Assembly: GCA_964613095.1 (NCBI GenBank)
Contig: CAZTFX010000001.1
Coordinates: forward strand, 62,001-126,000
Length of the DNA stretch: 64,000 bases
Direction of reading: 5' to 3'
Source: RGIG4576 sp964613095
GTDB taxonomy: Bacteria; Bacteroidota; Bacteroidia; Bacteroidales; Muribaculaceae
The position numbers were made by a program, and so were the translations under genes. How positions within the stretch are numbered: position 1 is the first letter of the stretch; each line of letters begins with the position of its first letter. The notes beneath the pieces are model-generated. The model was not told where the DNA came from, made no database searches, and saw nothing but the letters and a program-made list of their open reading frames with translations. Shown one piece after another: positions 55,184 to 63,245 of the stretch.

Positions 55184-55774
55184 ATGGAAGAATTAGTAAC
55201 TCTTTCCGATGAAAAGTTGGTAGTGTTATATGCAAAAGGAATGAATCAAGCGTTTGATGTTTTAGTAGAACGTTATAAAGATCGCGTATATTCTTATATA
55301 TATCATTCAGTTAAAAGTGAAGAGCTTGCTGATGATATTTTCCAAGATACTTTTGTTAAAGCTATAACAACGATAAATCAAGGCAGATATACCGAGAATG
55401 GTAAATTTTTGCCTTGGATATTTCGTATTGCGCATAATCTCATAATTGACTATTTCAGACAAGAGAAAACAGAGAACACTCAGTCTTGTGACGCTGAAGA
55501 TGTAGATATTTTAAATCGTAAAGATTTAAGTGAATCTACAATAGAGGATTTTATAGTTACAGACCAAATCTATAAGGATGTAAAACTCTTGGTTTGTGCT
55601 TTACCCAAAAGTCAGCGAGATGTTCTTACAATGAGGTATTATAAAAATATGAGTTTTAAAGAAATAGCAGAAACAACAAATGTAAGTATTAATACGGCTT
55701 TGGGTAGAATGAGGTATGCGATTTTAAATATGAGAAGAATAGCTGAAGAGAAAAATATTATTTTAACACTATAA
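55184..55774 (+). CDS. ECF-type sigma-70 family RNA polymerase sigma factor
   Basis: A 196-residue sigma factor with only regions 2 and 4. Region 2 spans ~20-95 (FDVLVERYKDRVYSYIYH, LADDIFQDTFVKA, PWIFRIAHNLIIDYFR); region 4 spans ~135-185 (LPKSQRDVLTMRYYKNMSFKEIAETTNVSINTALGRMRYA). There is no anti-sigma factor gene alongside. A 52-residue protein gene begins 88 bases downstream on the same strand before a terminator. The regulon is unknown. Confidence 0.92.
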   Translation: MEELVTLSDEKLVVLYAKGMNQAFDVLVERYKDRVYSYIYHSVKSEELADDIFQDTFVKAITTINQGRYTENGKFLPWIFRIAHNLIIDYFRQEKTENTQSCDAEDVDILNRKDLSESTIEDFIVTDQIYKDVKLLVCALPKSQRDVLTMRYYKNMSFKEIAETTNVSINTALGRMRYAILNMRRIAEEKNIILTL

Positions 55775-55861
55775 TATAAAAATTTTAAGAAATATTTTTA
55801 TGTATTGTAATAAATAGGGCATTGTTAACGTTATGAAATTGTAACAATAAAACATTTGCCT

Positions 55862-56020
55862 ATGCATAAAAATTTTACTCTTAACAAACCACAAGAGGTG
55901 GATCGTTCATTACAAGTTAAACCCAAAGAGTCAACTGTAAGTTTTATAAAACAGTTTGCGAGAGTTTACAAAATTAAGCAAATGACTCAAGCTGAATTAG
56001 GGGTATTTATATTGAACTGA
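55862..56020 (+). CDS. Small 52-residue protein downstream of the sigma factor
   Basis: An ATG-initiated frame of 52 codons ending in TGA. Residues 1-20 contain LNKPQEVDRSLQVKP; residues 25-40 form a likely amphipathic helix (TVSFIKQFARVYKIKQ); the end is AELGVFILN. The pattern of a VKP box followed by an FIKQFAR helix and a short hydrophobic C-terminus resembles unnamed small proteins I have seen behind sigma factors in Bacteroidales, but I cannot verify this. Placement between the sigma gene and a strong terminator supports it being real. Function unknown. Confidence 0.55.
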   Translation: MHKNFTLNKPQEVDRSLQVKPKESTVSFIKQFARVYKIKQMTQAELGVFILN

Positions 56021-56028
56021 TTTAGTCA

Positions 56029-56060
56029 AAAGGTTTCTATGTTAATAGAAACCTTTATTT
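56029..56060 (+). terminator. Terminator after the sigma factor / small protein unit
   Basis: AAAGGTTTCTA / TAGAAACCTTT, 11-base perfect stem, 6-base loop, then ATTTTTT. It also abuts the stop of the convergent permease gene (ends at 56062). Confidence 0.85.
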
Positions 56061-56061
56061 T

Positions 56062-57255
56062 TTATTCAAATCTTATTGATTTATTAGGCTCAATTTTAGA
56101 AATAATATGAGAAGGGACGAGTAAAGAAATATATGAAACAAGTAAGATACCAATATTAAGAATTAGCATAATTTTCCAATCTATTTCAATCGGTACATGA
56201 GAAATATAATATGCCTCGGAGTCAAGTTTAAGCACTTTGTATTTATATTGTATATAAGATAGCCCTAGTCCAATTATATTACCGTAAATTAAGGATTTGA
56301 TTATCAATTTATTGGTTAAGTATATAAATATTCTACGAATGGAATTATTTGCTGCACCTATTGTTCTTAATATACCTATCATATTAATACGTTCTAAAAC
56401 TATCATTAGCATTCCTGATATCAATGTAAAAGCGGTAACCAGTAACATTATTAATATTATTACAATAACATTTGTGTCTAATAGTTTCAACCAAGTGAAA
56501 TATGAAATATTGTTTTTGGTAGTATTTGATATACTCACGATATTTTTATCTGTTGAAAAAAAATCGGCTAACTGTTCAGTTACATTTTCAATGTAGTCAT
56601 AGTTTTTACAATTTACACCAATATATGTTGTTGTGTTTCTTATGTTTTTTAGTATATTTCGGCTACCTATAACATAGCTTTTATCAAATTCGATTAATCC
56701 GGTATTATATATGCCTGTAATTGTAATATTTCGAACTTTAATGTTATTATCAATAAAATATGCGTATATTTTATCTCCTGTTTTAAGTTTTAATTCGTCT
56801 GCAATTTGTTTGGAAATAATGACTTCTTTAGAGTTGATTGTATCGTTAAAATCAGGTATTTTACCATCAATAAGATTTTCTTGTAAATAGGTCCAATCAT
56901 AATTAGAGTCAATACCTTTATAAATGATACCTTTAAAATCATTATTTGTTTTTAGTACAGTCGATTTTTCTGAAACAAGACTAATATTTTCTATATTACT
57001 CGAAATATTTTCCGGTAGATGATAAGGCTCTGACAAAACTGAAGATGAAATAATTTTAATATGAGAATCGAGGTTGTAAATTTTATCGGAAATTTCTCGT
57101 TTAAAACCATTTACGATTGCTATTGAAAGAATCATTATAACAACAGCTAAAGTCATACCCAATATTGCAATATTAAGGCTTGGGGTAGATGTTTCCTGTT
57201 CTCCTTCTACTTTCCCGGTTTTTAGTCTGTTTGCTATAAATAATTCAAACTTCAT
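56062..57255 (-). CDS. LolC/LolE-type ABC transporter permease
   Basis: A 397-residue FtsX-family permease with an N-terminal membrane helix (~30-55), a periplasmic domain of ~210 residues (MacB-like core) and three C-terminal helices (~265-290, ~310-340, ~365-392). This is the lipoprotein-release topology (LolC/LolE). The start is ATG 57255 (MKFELFIANRLK); the ATG at 57282 would add nine residues overlapping a hairpin. The matching ATPase gene is not adjacent. It is downstream of tmRNA on the minus strand. Confidence 0.85.
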   Translation of the reverse strand: MKFELFIANRLKTGKVEGEQETSTPSLNIAILGMTLAVVIMILSIAIVNGFKREISDKIYNLDSHIKIISSSVLSEPYHLPENISSNIENISLVSEKSTVLKTNNDFKGIIYKGIDSNYDWTYLQENLIDGKIPDFNDTINSKEVIISKQIADELKLKTGDKIYAYFIDNNIKVRNITITGIYNTGLIEFDKSYVIGSRNILKNIRNTTTYIGVNCKNYDYIENVTEQLADFFSTDKNIVSISNTTKNNISYFTWLKLLDTNVIVIILIMLLVTAFTLISGMLMIVLERINMIGILRTIGAANNSIRRIFIYLTNKLIIKSLIYGNIIGLGLSYIQYKYKVLKLDSEAYYISHVPIEIDWKIMLILNIGILLVSYISLLVPSHIISKIEPNKSIRFE

Positions 57256-57273
57256 ATTTACTAATTTTATAAT

Positions 57274-57313
57274 TAGAGACAAGAGTAAACGTTATTGTTT
57301 TCTCCTGTCTCTA
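57274..57313 (-). terminator. Probable terminator of tmRNA
   Basis: TAGAGACA / TGTCTCTA inverted repeat, 8-base stem with a ~24-base interior, just past the tmRNA 3' end on the minus strand. It lies upstream of the permease start codon, so it may also regulate that gene. Confidence 0.45.
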
Positions 57314-57321
57314 TAGTCTTG

Positions 57322-57716
57322 TGGAGCTGGAGGGGGTTGAACCCTCGTCCAAACGCGGAACTAATAAGCTTTCTACATGCTTAGTCTTAACTTGATTTTC
57401 GGAATCAGCCAGGCAAAAGACCACCAAACTGAAACTTATCCTTTAAATTTCAAGAAATACGCAAGGAAAGTATTTCTCAATTCCCGATTTTTTTAGCACC
57501 ACCTTATCGAAACGTCTCGGGACGGGGCAATCGGGTGATGTCTTGTCTCTGCAACTGTTGCGGAGATTAAGCTAATCTACTATACTTCAATTAGGCAGCA
57601 AGAGCGTAGTTATTTTCGCCAGTTAAATTTCCGATGTCTGAGATTATAGAGCATAGCCATCATCGCTCTGCATGCTTACCTACCACCTCTACACGCTGTC
57701 AAAGCCAGTCAGCCCC
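57322..57716 (-). ncRNA. ssrA: tmRNA (transfer-messenger RNA)
   Basis: A 395-base tmRNA on the minus strand, which rescues stalled ribosomes and tags nascent peptides for proteolysis. The 5' end reads GGGGCUGACUGGCUUUGACAG and the 3' tRNA-like arm GAGGGUUCAACCCCCUCCAGCUCC plus A; the acceptor stem pairs GGGGCUG with CAGCUCC (one G-U). The CCA tail is not encoded, since the next bases are CAA. The tag open frame at 57591-57620 encodes GENNYALAA ending in TAA, matching the Bacteroidales tag. An exact -7 box 23 bases upstream drives it; processing by RNase P is expected. ClpXP, which degrades the tagged proteins, is at 11.6-13.5 kb. Confidence 0.97.
57591..57620 (-). other. tmRNA peptide tag reading frame
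   Basis: Minus strand, 10 codons from the resume codon GGC: Gly-Glu-Asn-Asn-Tyr-Ala-Leu-Ala-Ala then TAA. The ALAA C-terminus is the ClpX degron expected from the family. Confidence 0.93.
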
Positions 57717-57738
57717 ATAGGGTTTTAGATTAATAACG

Positions 57739-57746
57739 CAAAGATA
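57739..57746 (-). promoter_or_regulatory. -7 promoter element of ssrA
   Basis: Minus strand TATCTTTG, exact TAnnTTTG, 22 bases before the mature tmRNA 5' end. No clear -33 TTTG. Confidence 0.6.
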
Positions 57747-57802
57747 CGAATATTTGTGATAATATTGTGTAATATTTAGTGTTTTTTAAAGACATTCTAT
57801 AT

Positions 57803-59593
57803 TTATATATCTTTTTCACTTAATTCAAGCCAACGTAATTCTTTTTCGTCAAGTAATGATTTGATTTCATCATATCTTTGTGACTTTGTAAATATTTCTT
57901 TAGGCGAAGCACCGTTTTGAAATAATTTCTCTATTTCATGCTTTTCATTTGTAAGTGTCTCGATTTCAAGTTCCAAAAATTCAAATTCTTTTCTCTCTTT
58001 AAACGTCATTTTATTTGCCTTGGTACGTTGCCTTTTTTCTACGTCAATTGTTACGTTATTTTCCTGTTTGATTTTTTGTTGTTCTTTTTTATCTCGTTGT
58101 ATTTTCCAATCTCTGTAATCGGAATAATTACCCGGAAAATCTTTGATTGTGCCATTCCCTTCAAAAACGAACAGATGTTCAACTGTTTTATCCATAAAAA
58201 AGCGGTCATGACTCACAATAATTACGCATCCTTTAAATTTTGTCAGATAATCTTCTAAAATCTCCAGTGTTATGATGTCTAAATCGTTAGTTGGTTCATC
58301 TAATATAAGAAAATTAGGTTTTCTCATTAAAACAGTGGCAAGATAAAGTCGTCTTTTTTCTCCTCCACTAAGTTTGGAAATGTATTTTTGCTGATCAACA
58401 GGAGAAAATAGGAATAACTGCAAAAATTGAGATGCTGTGTATTTGGTTTTTTCATCAAATATAATAACTTCGGCAATACGATTCACAGCATCAATAACTT
58501 TCATTGATTCATCAAATTGAATGCCTTCTTGACTGTAGTAACCGAAGTTTACGGTTTCTCCAATATCAAAAGATCCGGAATCGGGAGATATGATACCTAA
58601 TAGTAATTTAATAAACGTGGACTTTCCAACACCATTATTACCTACAATACCTAATTTATCGTACCTTGCAAAAGTGTAGTTGAAATCATCCAATATAATT
58701 TTGTCTCCATATTTTTTGCTGATACTATTAGCAACAAATATTTTTGAACCGATATATGAAGACTTAACATTTAACTGTATATTTTTTTCGTTATTTTGTT
58801 TGGATGCTTTCTCCTTTAAATCATAGAATGCATCAATTCTATATTTTGCTTTTGTACCACGAGCTTGTGGTTGCCTACGCATCCATTCAAGTTCAGTACG
58901 TAAAAGATTACGGGCTTTTGCCGTTTCTGCGTTTTGTGCCTCAATCCTTTCTTGTCGTTTTTCGAGGTAATAGTTGTAATTTCCGTTATATGTGTATATT
59001 TGTTTCTGATCTATTTCGATTATTTTATTACAAACTTTATCAAGAAAATATCTATCATGTGTTACCATTAAGATTGCTACTTTACTTCTTGACAGATATC
59101 CTTCCAGCCATTCAATCATGTCAATATCCAAATGATTGGTAGGTTCATCGAGTATTAATAAATCGCAGTTTTCAATGATTATTTTTGCTAAAGCAACGCG
59201 TTTTGCCTGACCTCCTGACAGATGTTCGATTTTTTGCTCGAAATCATAAATTTTTAATTGGGACAGCACTTGTTTAAAACGGTTTTCATATTCCCATGCA
59301 TTTTCATCTTCATTATTATATGAAGACATACATGCTTCCATAACCGTTAGAGAGACTTCCATTTGTGGAATTTGCTCAAGAAAACCTACTTTGATGTCTC
59401 GTCTGAAAGAAATACTGCCTTCGTCGTAAGGTTCCTTGTTGCATATAATATTTAGAAGGGTGGATTTACCGGTACCGTTTTTTGCGATGATACCTATTTT
59501 GTCTCCCTCGTTTACTCCAAATGTGATGTTGCCAAATAGTAAACGATCACCGTAAGATTTGGTTAAATTTTCAATTTGTAATAAACTTTCCAT
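57803..59593 (-). CDS. ABC-F family ATPase
   Basis: A 596-residue soluble protein with two ABC ATPase domains and no membrane segment, typical of ABC-F translation factors (Uup/EttA-like). Domain 1: Walker A AKNGTGKST (~37-45), signature HLSGGQAKRVALAK, Walker B LLILDEPTNHLD. Domain 2: GNNGVGKST, KLSGGEKRRLYLAT, LILDEPTNDLD. The linker region between the domains and a charged C-terminal coiled coil (~540-596, KANKMTFKERKEFEFLELEIE) suggest Uup-like. Start is ATG 59593; the TTG at 59599 lies within the -7 box. Confidence 0.93.
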   Translation of the reverse strand: MESLLQIENLTKSYGDRLLFGNITFGVNEGDKIGIIAKNGTGKSTLLNIICNKEPYDEGSISFRRDIKVGFLEQIPQMEVSLTVMEACMSSYNNEDENAWEYENRFKQVLSQLKIYDFEQKIEHLSGGQAKRVALAKIIIENCDLLILDEPTNHLDIDMIEWLEGYLSRSKVAILMVTHDRYFLDKVCNKIIEIDQKQIYTYNGNYNYYLEKRQERIEAQNAETAKARNLLRTELEWMRRQPQARGTKAKYRIDAFYDLKEKASKQNNEKNIQLNVKSSYIGSKIFVANSISKKYGDKIILDDFNYTFARYDKLGIVGNNGVGKSTFIKLLLGIISPDSGSFDIGETVNFGYYSQEGIQFDESMKVIDAVNRIAEVIIFDEKTKYTASQFLQLFLFSPVDQQKYISKLSGGEKRRLYLATVLMRKPNFLILDEPTNDLDIITLEILEDYLTKFKGCVIIVSHDRFFMDKTVEHLFVFEGNGTIKDFPGNYSDYRDWKIQRDKKEQQKIKQENNVTIDVEKRQRTKANKMTFKERKEFEFLELEIETLTNEKHEIEKLFQNGASPKEIFTKSQRYDEIKSLLDEKELRWLELSEKDI

Positions 59594-59596
59594 ATA

Positions 59597-59604
59597 CAAA
59601 AGTA
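59597..59604 (-). promoter_or_regulatory. -7 promoter element of the ABC-F gene
   Basis: Minus strand TACTTTTG, exact TAnnTTTG, only 3 bases from the ATG at 59593. If used, the mRNA would be leaderless or nearly so. No -33 TTTG at the expected spacing, so the box could be fortuitous. Confidence 0.4.
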
Positions 59605-59646
59605 ATAAAATGATTCATAAATCTTATAATGATTTGAAATTAATTG

Positions 59647-59654
59647 TAATTTTG
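59647..59654 (+). promoter_or_regulatory. -7 promoter element of the phosphoesterase gene
   Basis: TAATTTTG, exact match, about 40 bases before ATG 59696. A TTTG exists upstream but at a spacing of only 10 bases, so no proper -33 is seen. Confidence 0.5.
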
Positions 59655-59695
59655 TAACTAATTATTAAATTAATAAACATAACATAAAAACAATT

Positions 59696-61519
59696 ATGAG
59701 AATAAAGTCTTTAGCTTTTTGTGTTCTTTTTGTATTGATAGGTTTTAAAATTAGTGCAGAAAGAATTACACTTCTAACCGATATCCATGTGAATCCGGGA
59801 AATCATAGAGAAGCAATGTTGAAAGAGGTTATTGATGATATCAATAACAATGAAACAGAATTAGTAATTTTATCGGGTGACTTAACCGATGAAGGCAGTG
59901 ACGAACAATTAAGAAATGTGAAATCTATTTTGGATAACATAAAAAAGCCTCTTTTCGTAATACCCGGAAATCATGAAAATAATTGGAGCCAAAGTGCATG
60001 TAAAACTTTTTTTGATATATGGGGAAATGACCGATTTGTCACAGAAACAGATAACCTTATTATAGTAGGTATAAATTGTGGACCATATATGAAAATGGGT
60101 GATGGACACGTAAAACATGAAGATTTGTTGTGGCTGGATAAAACTTTGTCCCAACGAGTGAAGAATGGAAAGAAGGTCTTATCAATATGCCATTATGCAC
60201 TTAATGTAGACTTAGATAGTTATAGGGAATATGTTGATATATTAAAAAAATATCCTGTTGTTGCTCATTTAAATGGGCACTATCATCATTATAAAAAATA
60301 TCGTGTAGAAAACATTGAGGTTATGCATTGTCGTTCAATGGAAATGGGGAAAGAGCCTAATTATGGTTATTCTATTGTTGATATTACGTCCGATTCAGTC
60401 AAACTATATAACAAAGTTTTGAATTTGCCGGCAGAATTGAAATACTCATATAAAATTGATCATACAACAATCACTCCTATTGAAAAGGCTGAAAATTTCA
60501 ACACAACTATTCCAAGTAATTTTGTGGTAGAGTTAGCCTATAGGGACGACGCATCTATTTTTACACGCGTAGGAATTGATAAAGATAATCTATATATAGG
60601 AAACTCATTGGGGTTTGTAAAATCAATAAGTAAAAAGTCGGGAAGACAAAATTGGTCATATAAAACAAAATCAGCATTATTCTCACGACCGGCAGTTTCA
60701 AAAGACGTTGTTATTGTTCCGACAGCCGATAAAAGATTATTATGGCTTGATAAAAAATCAGGAAAAATTATATATGAAAAATATGCAACAGGTCCCTATG
60801 TAGCTGATGGTATAATAGCTGATGATATATTATATCAAGGAGGATATAAGGTATTTCAAGCATGGGATGTGAAAACCGGTAAAATAAAATGGGAATTAAA
60901 TGGCTTGAATAATTATTGTCAGGCAGCTCCGGCGTTACGTAAAAATGAAATTGTATTTGGAGCATGGGATTCTTATTTGAGAAAGGTGAATACAAAAAGC
61001 GGAAAACTGGAATGGAAATGGAACAATGGAAAAGAACGTAATATGTTAGGTCCGGGAAATTGTGTTCCTGTAATAGCCAATAATAAGGTAATAGTTGTTG
61101 CTCCGGATAGATATATGACTGCGATAGATTTAAAAACAGGAGAACAAATATGGAGAGATAAAAGTCATAAGTATAGAGAAAGTTTAGGATATTCTGTAGA
61201 TGGTAAGAGTGTTTATGCAAAAACAATGGATGGTGAAATTGTTTGTGTAAGTACACAAGGTAATGATTTTAAGGAGTTATGGATTGTTGATGCTGGATTA
61301 GGTTATGATCATGCACCGTGTATAGTATTAGAACATAAAGGAGTTGTTTATGCAGGTTCTAGAAGAGGGATTATAGCTGCAATAGATGTGAAAACCAAGC
61401 AACTTTTATGGCGAAAGCAAGTTGGAGCATCTGAAGTTAATGGTTTTGAAGTTGATGAAAAAGGTGACATTTATGCTTCATTAGTAGAAGGTGCAGTGTG
61501 GAGAATAACCAATAAATAA
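59696..61519 (+). CDS. Exported metallophosphoesterase fused to a PQQ-type beta-propeller
   Basis: A 607-residue secreted protein with a signal peptide (~1-21, ending ISA). Residues ~22-240 form a calcineurin-like phosphoesterase: LLTDIHV (D-x-H), LSGDLTDEG, VIPGNHEN, ICHYALN and LNGHYHHY supply the metal ligands. Residues ~280-607 carry repeated PQQ/quinoprotein propeller blades such as ALFSRPAVSKDVVIV, WDVKTGKIKWELNG, NTKSGKLEWKWN and AIDLKTGEQIWRD. No PQQ cofactor is implied. Periplasmic or surface role; substrate unknown. It converges on an exported amylase gene. Confidence 0.9.
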   Translation: MRIKSLAFCVLFVLIGFKISAERITLLTDIHVNPGNHREAMLKEVIDDINNNETELVILSGDLTDEGSDEQLRNVKSILDNIKKPLFVIPGNHENNWSQSACKTFFDIWGNDRFVTETDNLIIVGINCGPYMKMGDGHVKHEDLLWLDKTLSQRVKNGKKVLSICHYALNVDLDSYREYVDILKKYPVVAHLNGHYHHYKKYRVENIEVMHCRSMEMGKEPNYGYSIVDITSDSVKLYNKVLNLPAELKYSYKIDHTTITPIEKAENFNTTIPSNFVVELAYRDDASIFTRVGIDKDNLYIGNSLGFVKSISKKSGRQNWSYKTKSALFSRPAVSKDVVIVPTADKRLLWLDKKSGKIIYEKYATGPYVADGIIADDILYQGGYKVFQAWDVKTGKIKWELNGLNNYCQAAPALRKNEIVFGAWDSYLRKVNTKSGKLEWKWNNGKERNMLGPGNCVPVIANNKVIVVAPDRYMTAIDLKTGEQIWRDKSHKYRESLGYSVDGKSVYAKTMDGEIVCVSTQGNDFKELWIVDAGLGYDHAPCIVLEHKGVVYAGSRRGIIAAIDVKTKQLLWRKQVGASEVNGFEVDEKGDIYASLVEGAVWRITNK

Positions 61520-61538
61520 CACTAATTTGTATAATATG

Positions 61539-61572
61539 AAAAAAGTCCGCTAAGAAAATAGCGGACTTTTTT
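61539..61572. terminator. Bidirectional terminator between phosphoesterase and amylase genes
   Basis: AAAAAAGTCCGCTA / TAGCGGACTTTTTT, 14-base perfect stem with a 6-base loop. Serves both convergent genes. Confidence 0.9.
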
Positions 61573-61589
61573 CATAGATAATATTTATA

Positions 61590-63014
61590 TTACTTTCTTA
61601 CTAAAATATAACTGGTAAATGGTTTTAAAGTACCTTTTAAGATATTTTTCTTAACTACAAATTTTGTATTATAGACCTTATCATAATATGTACCGTTTTT
61701 TAGGTTTGTTGGCATTTCTATAATCTGTTCTTTGTCAGATATATTTACTAGTGCTGCACCTTTGTTTCCTCGTCCGACTTGAGCGACAGTATTGTTTTCA
61801 TTAAAATAAAGTGTTTCAGTTAAACCAGACATAGCTTTACGGAATTTATTGGCTTCAACAACTTCAGGATGCTTGAAATCATCATTTCCTTTTGCTCCTG
61901 CAACATTATTACCCCAAATATTTTCCGGAGAACTACCATCAGGACGAGAATAGAATAGGGGAGTACCATATTGGCGAGAAACTAAAAAAACCCATGCCAT
62001 TCTTATTTGGTCTCCGGTTAATGAAGCTGATTCATGAGCATTACAATATGTATCATGACTTTCAACCCAAGTTACTAATCTGTTCGGAGATACAGAATGT
62101 GCCCAATTTGTTGCGTTATCTGCTTTAAAATTTTGAGCATTTAAAATATTTCTAAGAATATGACCATATGAACTTGCGGTTAAATCAAAATATTCTGCAT
62201 ATTCTTCTTCTTTAACGTTTTTATCTTGTAAGACTTCACCGTATATAAAAAGACTGTCTCTTGGAACAACTAATGTTAAACCTTTTACTGCCTTTTTACC
62301 CATAGCAATCGGCCAAAAATCATTTTCTTTTGAATTAGGATCTATGGGATCTGAAGGTAACCCGATATGTTTTGCTGTATCATATCTAAAACCAGAAGCA
62401 CCACATGTGATAAGATCATTGACATATGTCATATAATAATATTGAAAATCAGGATTTTCAGTATTAACGTCAGGTAGTCCTCCCATTTGACCCGTAGTAC
62501 ATTGTAAACGATCATTGTAGTCTCTAATTTCGTTAAAACCATTTGCATGATATAATTTGTCATGACCACCAACTGCTGCATCTAATTCATCCGAAACTCT
62601 GGTGTCATCTATAGATGTGTGGTTTGGTAGTACATCTACAATAACTCGTACTCCATATTTTTTTGCTTCATTACACATTGCAATAAATTCTTCTCGAGTT
62701 CCCATCATGTAATTACCAATTTTCCAATCGGTTGGTTGGTAATAATAGTACCAACGTCCTTTTCCAAACAGTTGCATGCCTCCACCTTTGTCTCCTTTTG
62801 TTTCAGTAACACATTTCTGGGCAGGAGATGTTTGCACAAATTTATAGCCGGCTTCTGCTATATCTTTCATATTTTTCTTTATGGTGTTGAAAGACCAACT
62901 CCAAGCATGTAATATTACGTCATCATTTGTTTTAACAGAATTTGTCTTGACGACACTTTTAGCAGTAAATACTGTAATAAATAGAAAAACTGTGATAAAA
63001 AATAAATGTTTCAT
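61590..63014 (-). CDS. Exported GH13 alpha-amylase
   Basis: A 474-residue glycoside hydrolase family 13 enzyme with a signal peptide (~1-19, FLFITVFTAKS). Catalytic residues: D212 in GFRYDTAKH (nucleophile), E260 in IYGEVLQ (acid/base) and D321 in VESHDTYC. VDVLPNHTS is conserved region I. A short C-terminal beta domain ends in FTSYILVRK. It should cut alpha-1,4-glucans outside the cytoplasm. No SusC/SusD-type transporter genes lie in the window, so it is not part of an obvious polysaccharide utilisation locus here. Confidence 0.93.
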   Translation of the reverse strand: MKHLFFITVFLFITVFTAKSVVKTNSVKTNDDVILHAWSWSFNTIKKNMKDIAEAGYKFVQTSPAQKCVTETKGDKGGGMQLFGKGRWYYYYQPTDWKIGNYMMGTREEFIAMCNEAKKYGVRVIVDVLPNHTSIDDTRVSDELDAAVGGHDKLYHANGFNEIRDYNDRLQCTTGQMGGLPDVNTENPDFQYYYMTYVNDLITCGASGFRYDTAKHIGLPSDPIDPNSKENDFWPIAMGKKAVKGLTLVVPRDSLFIYGEVLQDKNVKEEEYAEYFDLTASSYGHILRNILNAQNFKADNATNWAHSVSPNRLVTWVESHDTYCNAHESASLTGDQIRMAWVFLVSRQYGTPLFYSRPDGSSPENIWGNNVAGAKGNDDFKHPEVVEANKFRKAMSGLTETLYFNENNTVAQVGRGNKGAALVNISDKEQIIEMPTNLKNGTYYDKVYNTKFVVKKNILKGTLKPFTSYILVRK

Positions 63015-63049
63015 AAGTTAGTATTTAAAAATAATTTTCTGTAAAGTTA

Positions 63050-63057
63050 CAAATTTA
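63050..63057 (-). promoter_or_regulatory. -7 promoter element of the amylase gene
   Basis: Minus strand TAAATTTG, exact TAnnTTTG; leader to ATG 63014 about 30 bases. Confidence 0.6.
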
Positions 63058-63080
63058 ATTCAAGAATAGCTCTAATATTA

Positions 63081-63111
63081 TTTCATTTCACAATAAAAAT
63101 ATTTAACTTTG
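63081..63111 (+). promoter_or_regulatory. Promoter of the glutamine synthetase gene
   Basis: TTTC at 63081-63084 (3 of 4 to TTTG), a 19-base spacer, then TAACTTTG at 63104-63111, exact. The transcript would have a ~130-base leader before ATG 63246, containing a long hairpin. Confidence 0.65.
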
Positions 63112-63166
63112 CAAAAACTTAAGAATTCTATGTATATAGAACATATATATGTATGTAAATTAAAAC

Positions 63167-63214
63167 GCAGAACAAGCTGTGATTACAATACCATGCAATC
63201 ATAACTTGTTCTGC
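63167..63214 (+). promoter_or_regulatory. Structured leader hairpin of the glutamine synthetase gene
   Basis: GCAGAACAAG / CTTGTTCTGC forms a 10-base outer stem, and TGATT / AATCA an inner stem separated by an internal loop, 32 bases before the ATG. The run TAGTTTTATAT follows. It could be an attenuator or a binding site for a regulator; no known riboswitch class is matched. Confidence 0.5.
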
Positions 63215-63245
63215 TAGTTTTATATATTGATTAATAAAGTATTAT

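Noticed and set aside
57283..57802. Long stretch without a protein gene as a possible repeat or mobile remnant
   Set aside because: It is fully explained by tmRNA, its promoter and its terminator hairpin.
60768..61256. 162-codon minus-strand frame inside the phosphoesterase gene
   Set aside because: It overlaps the well-supported propeller region; its composition (Tyr/Leu/His-rich) is what the antisense of that sequence gives.
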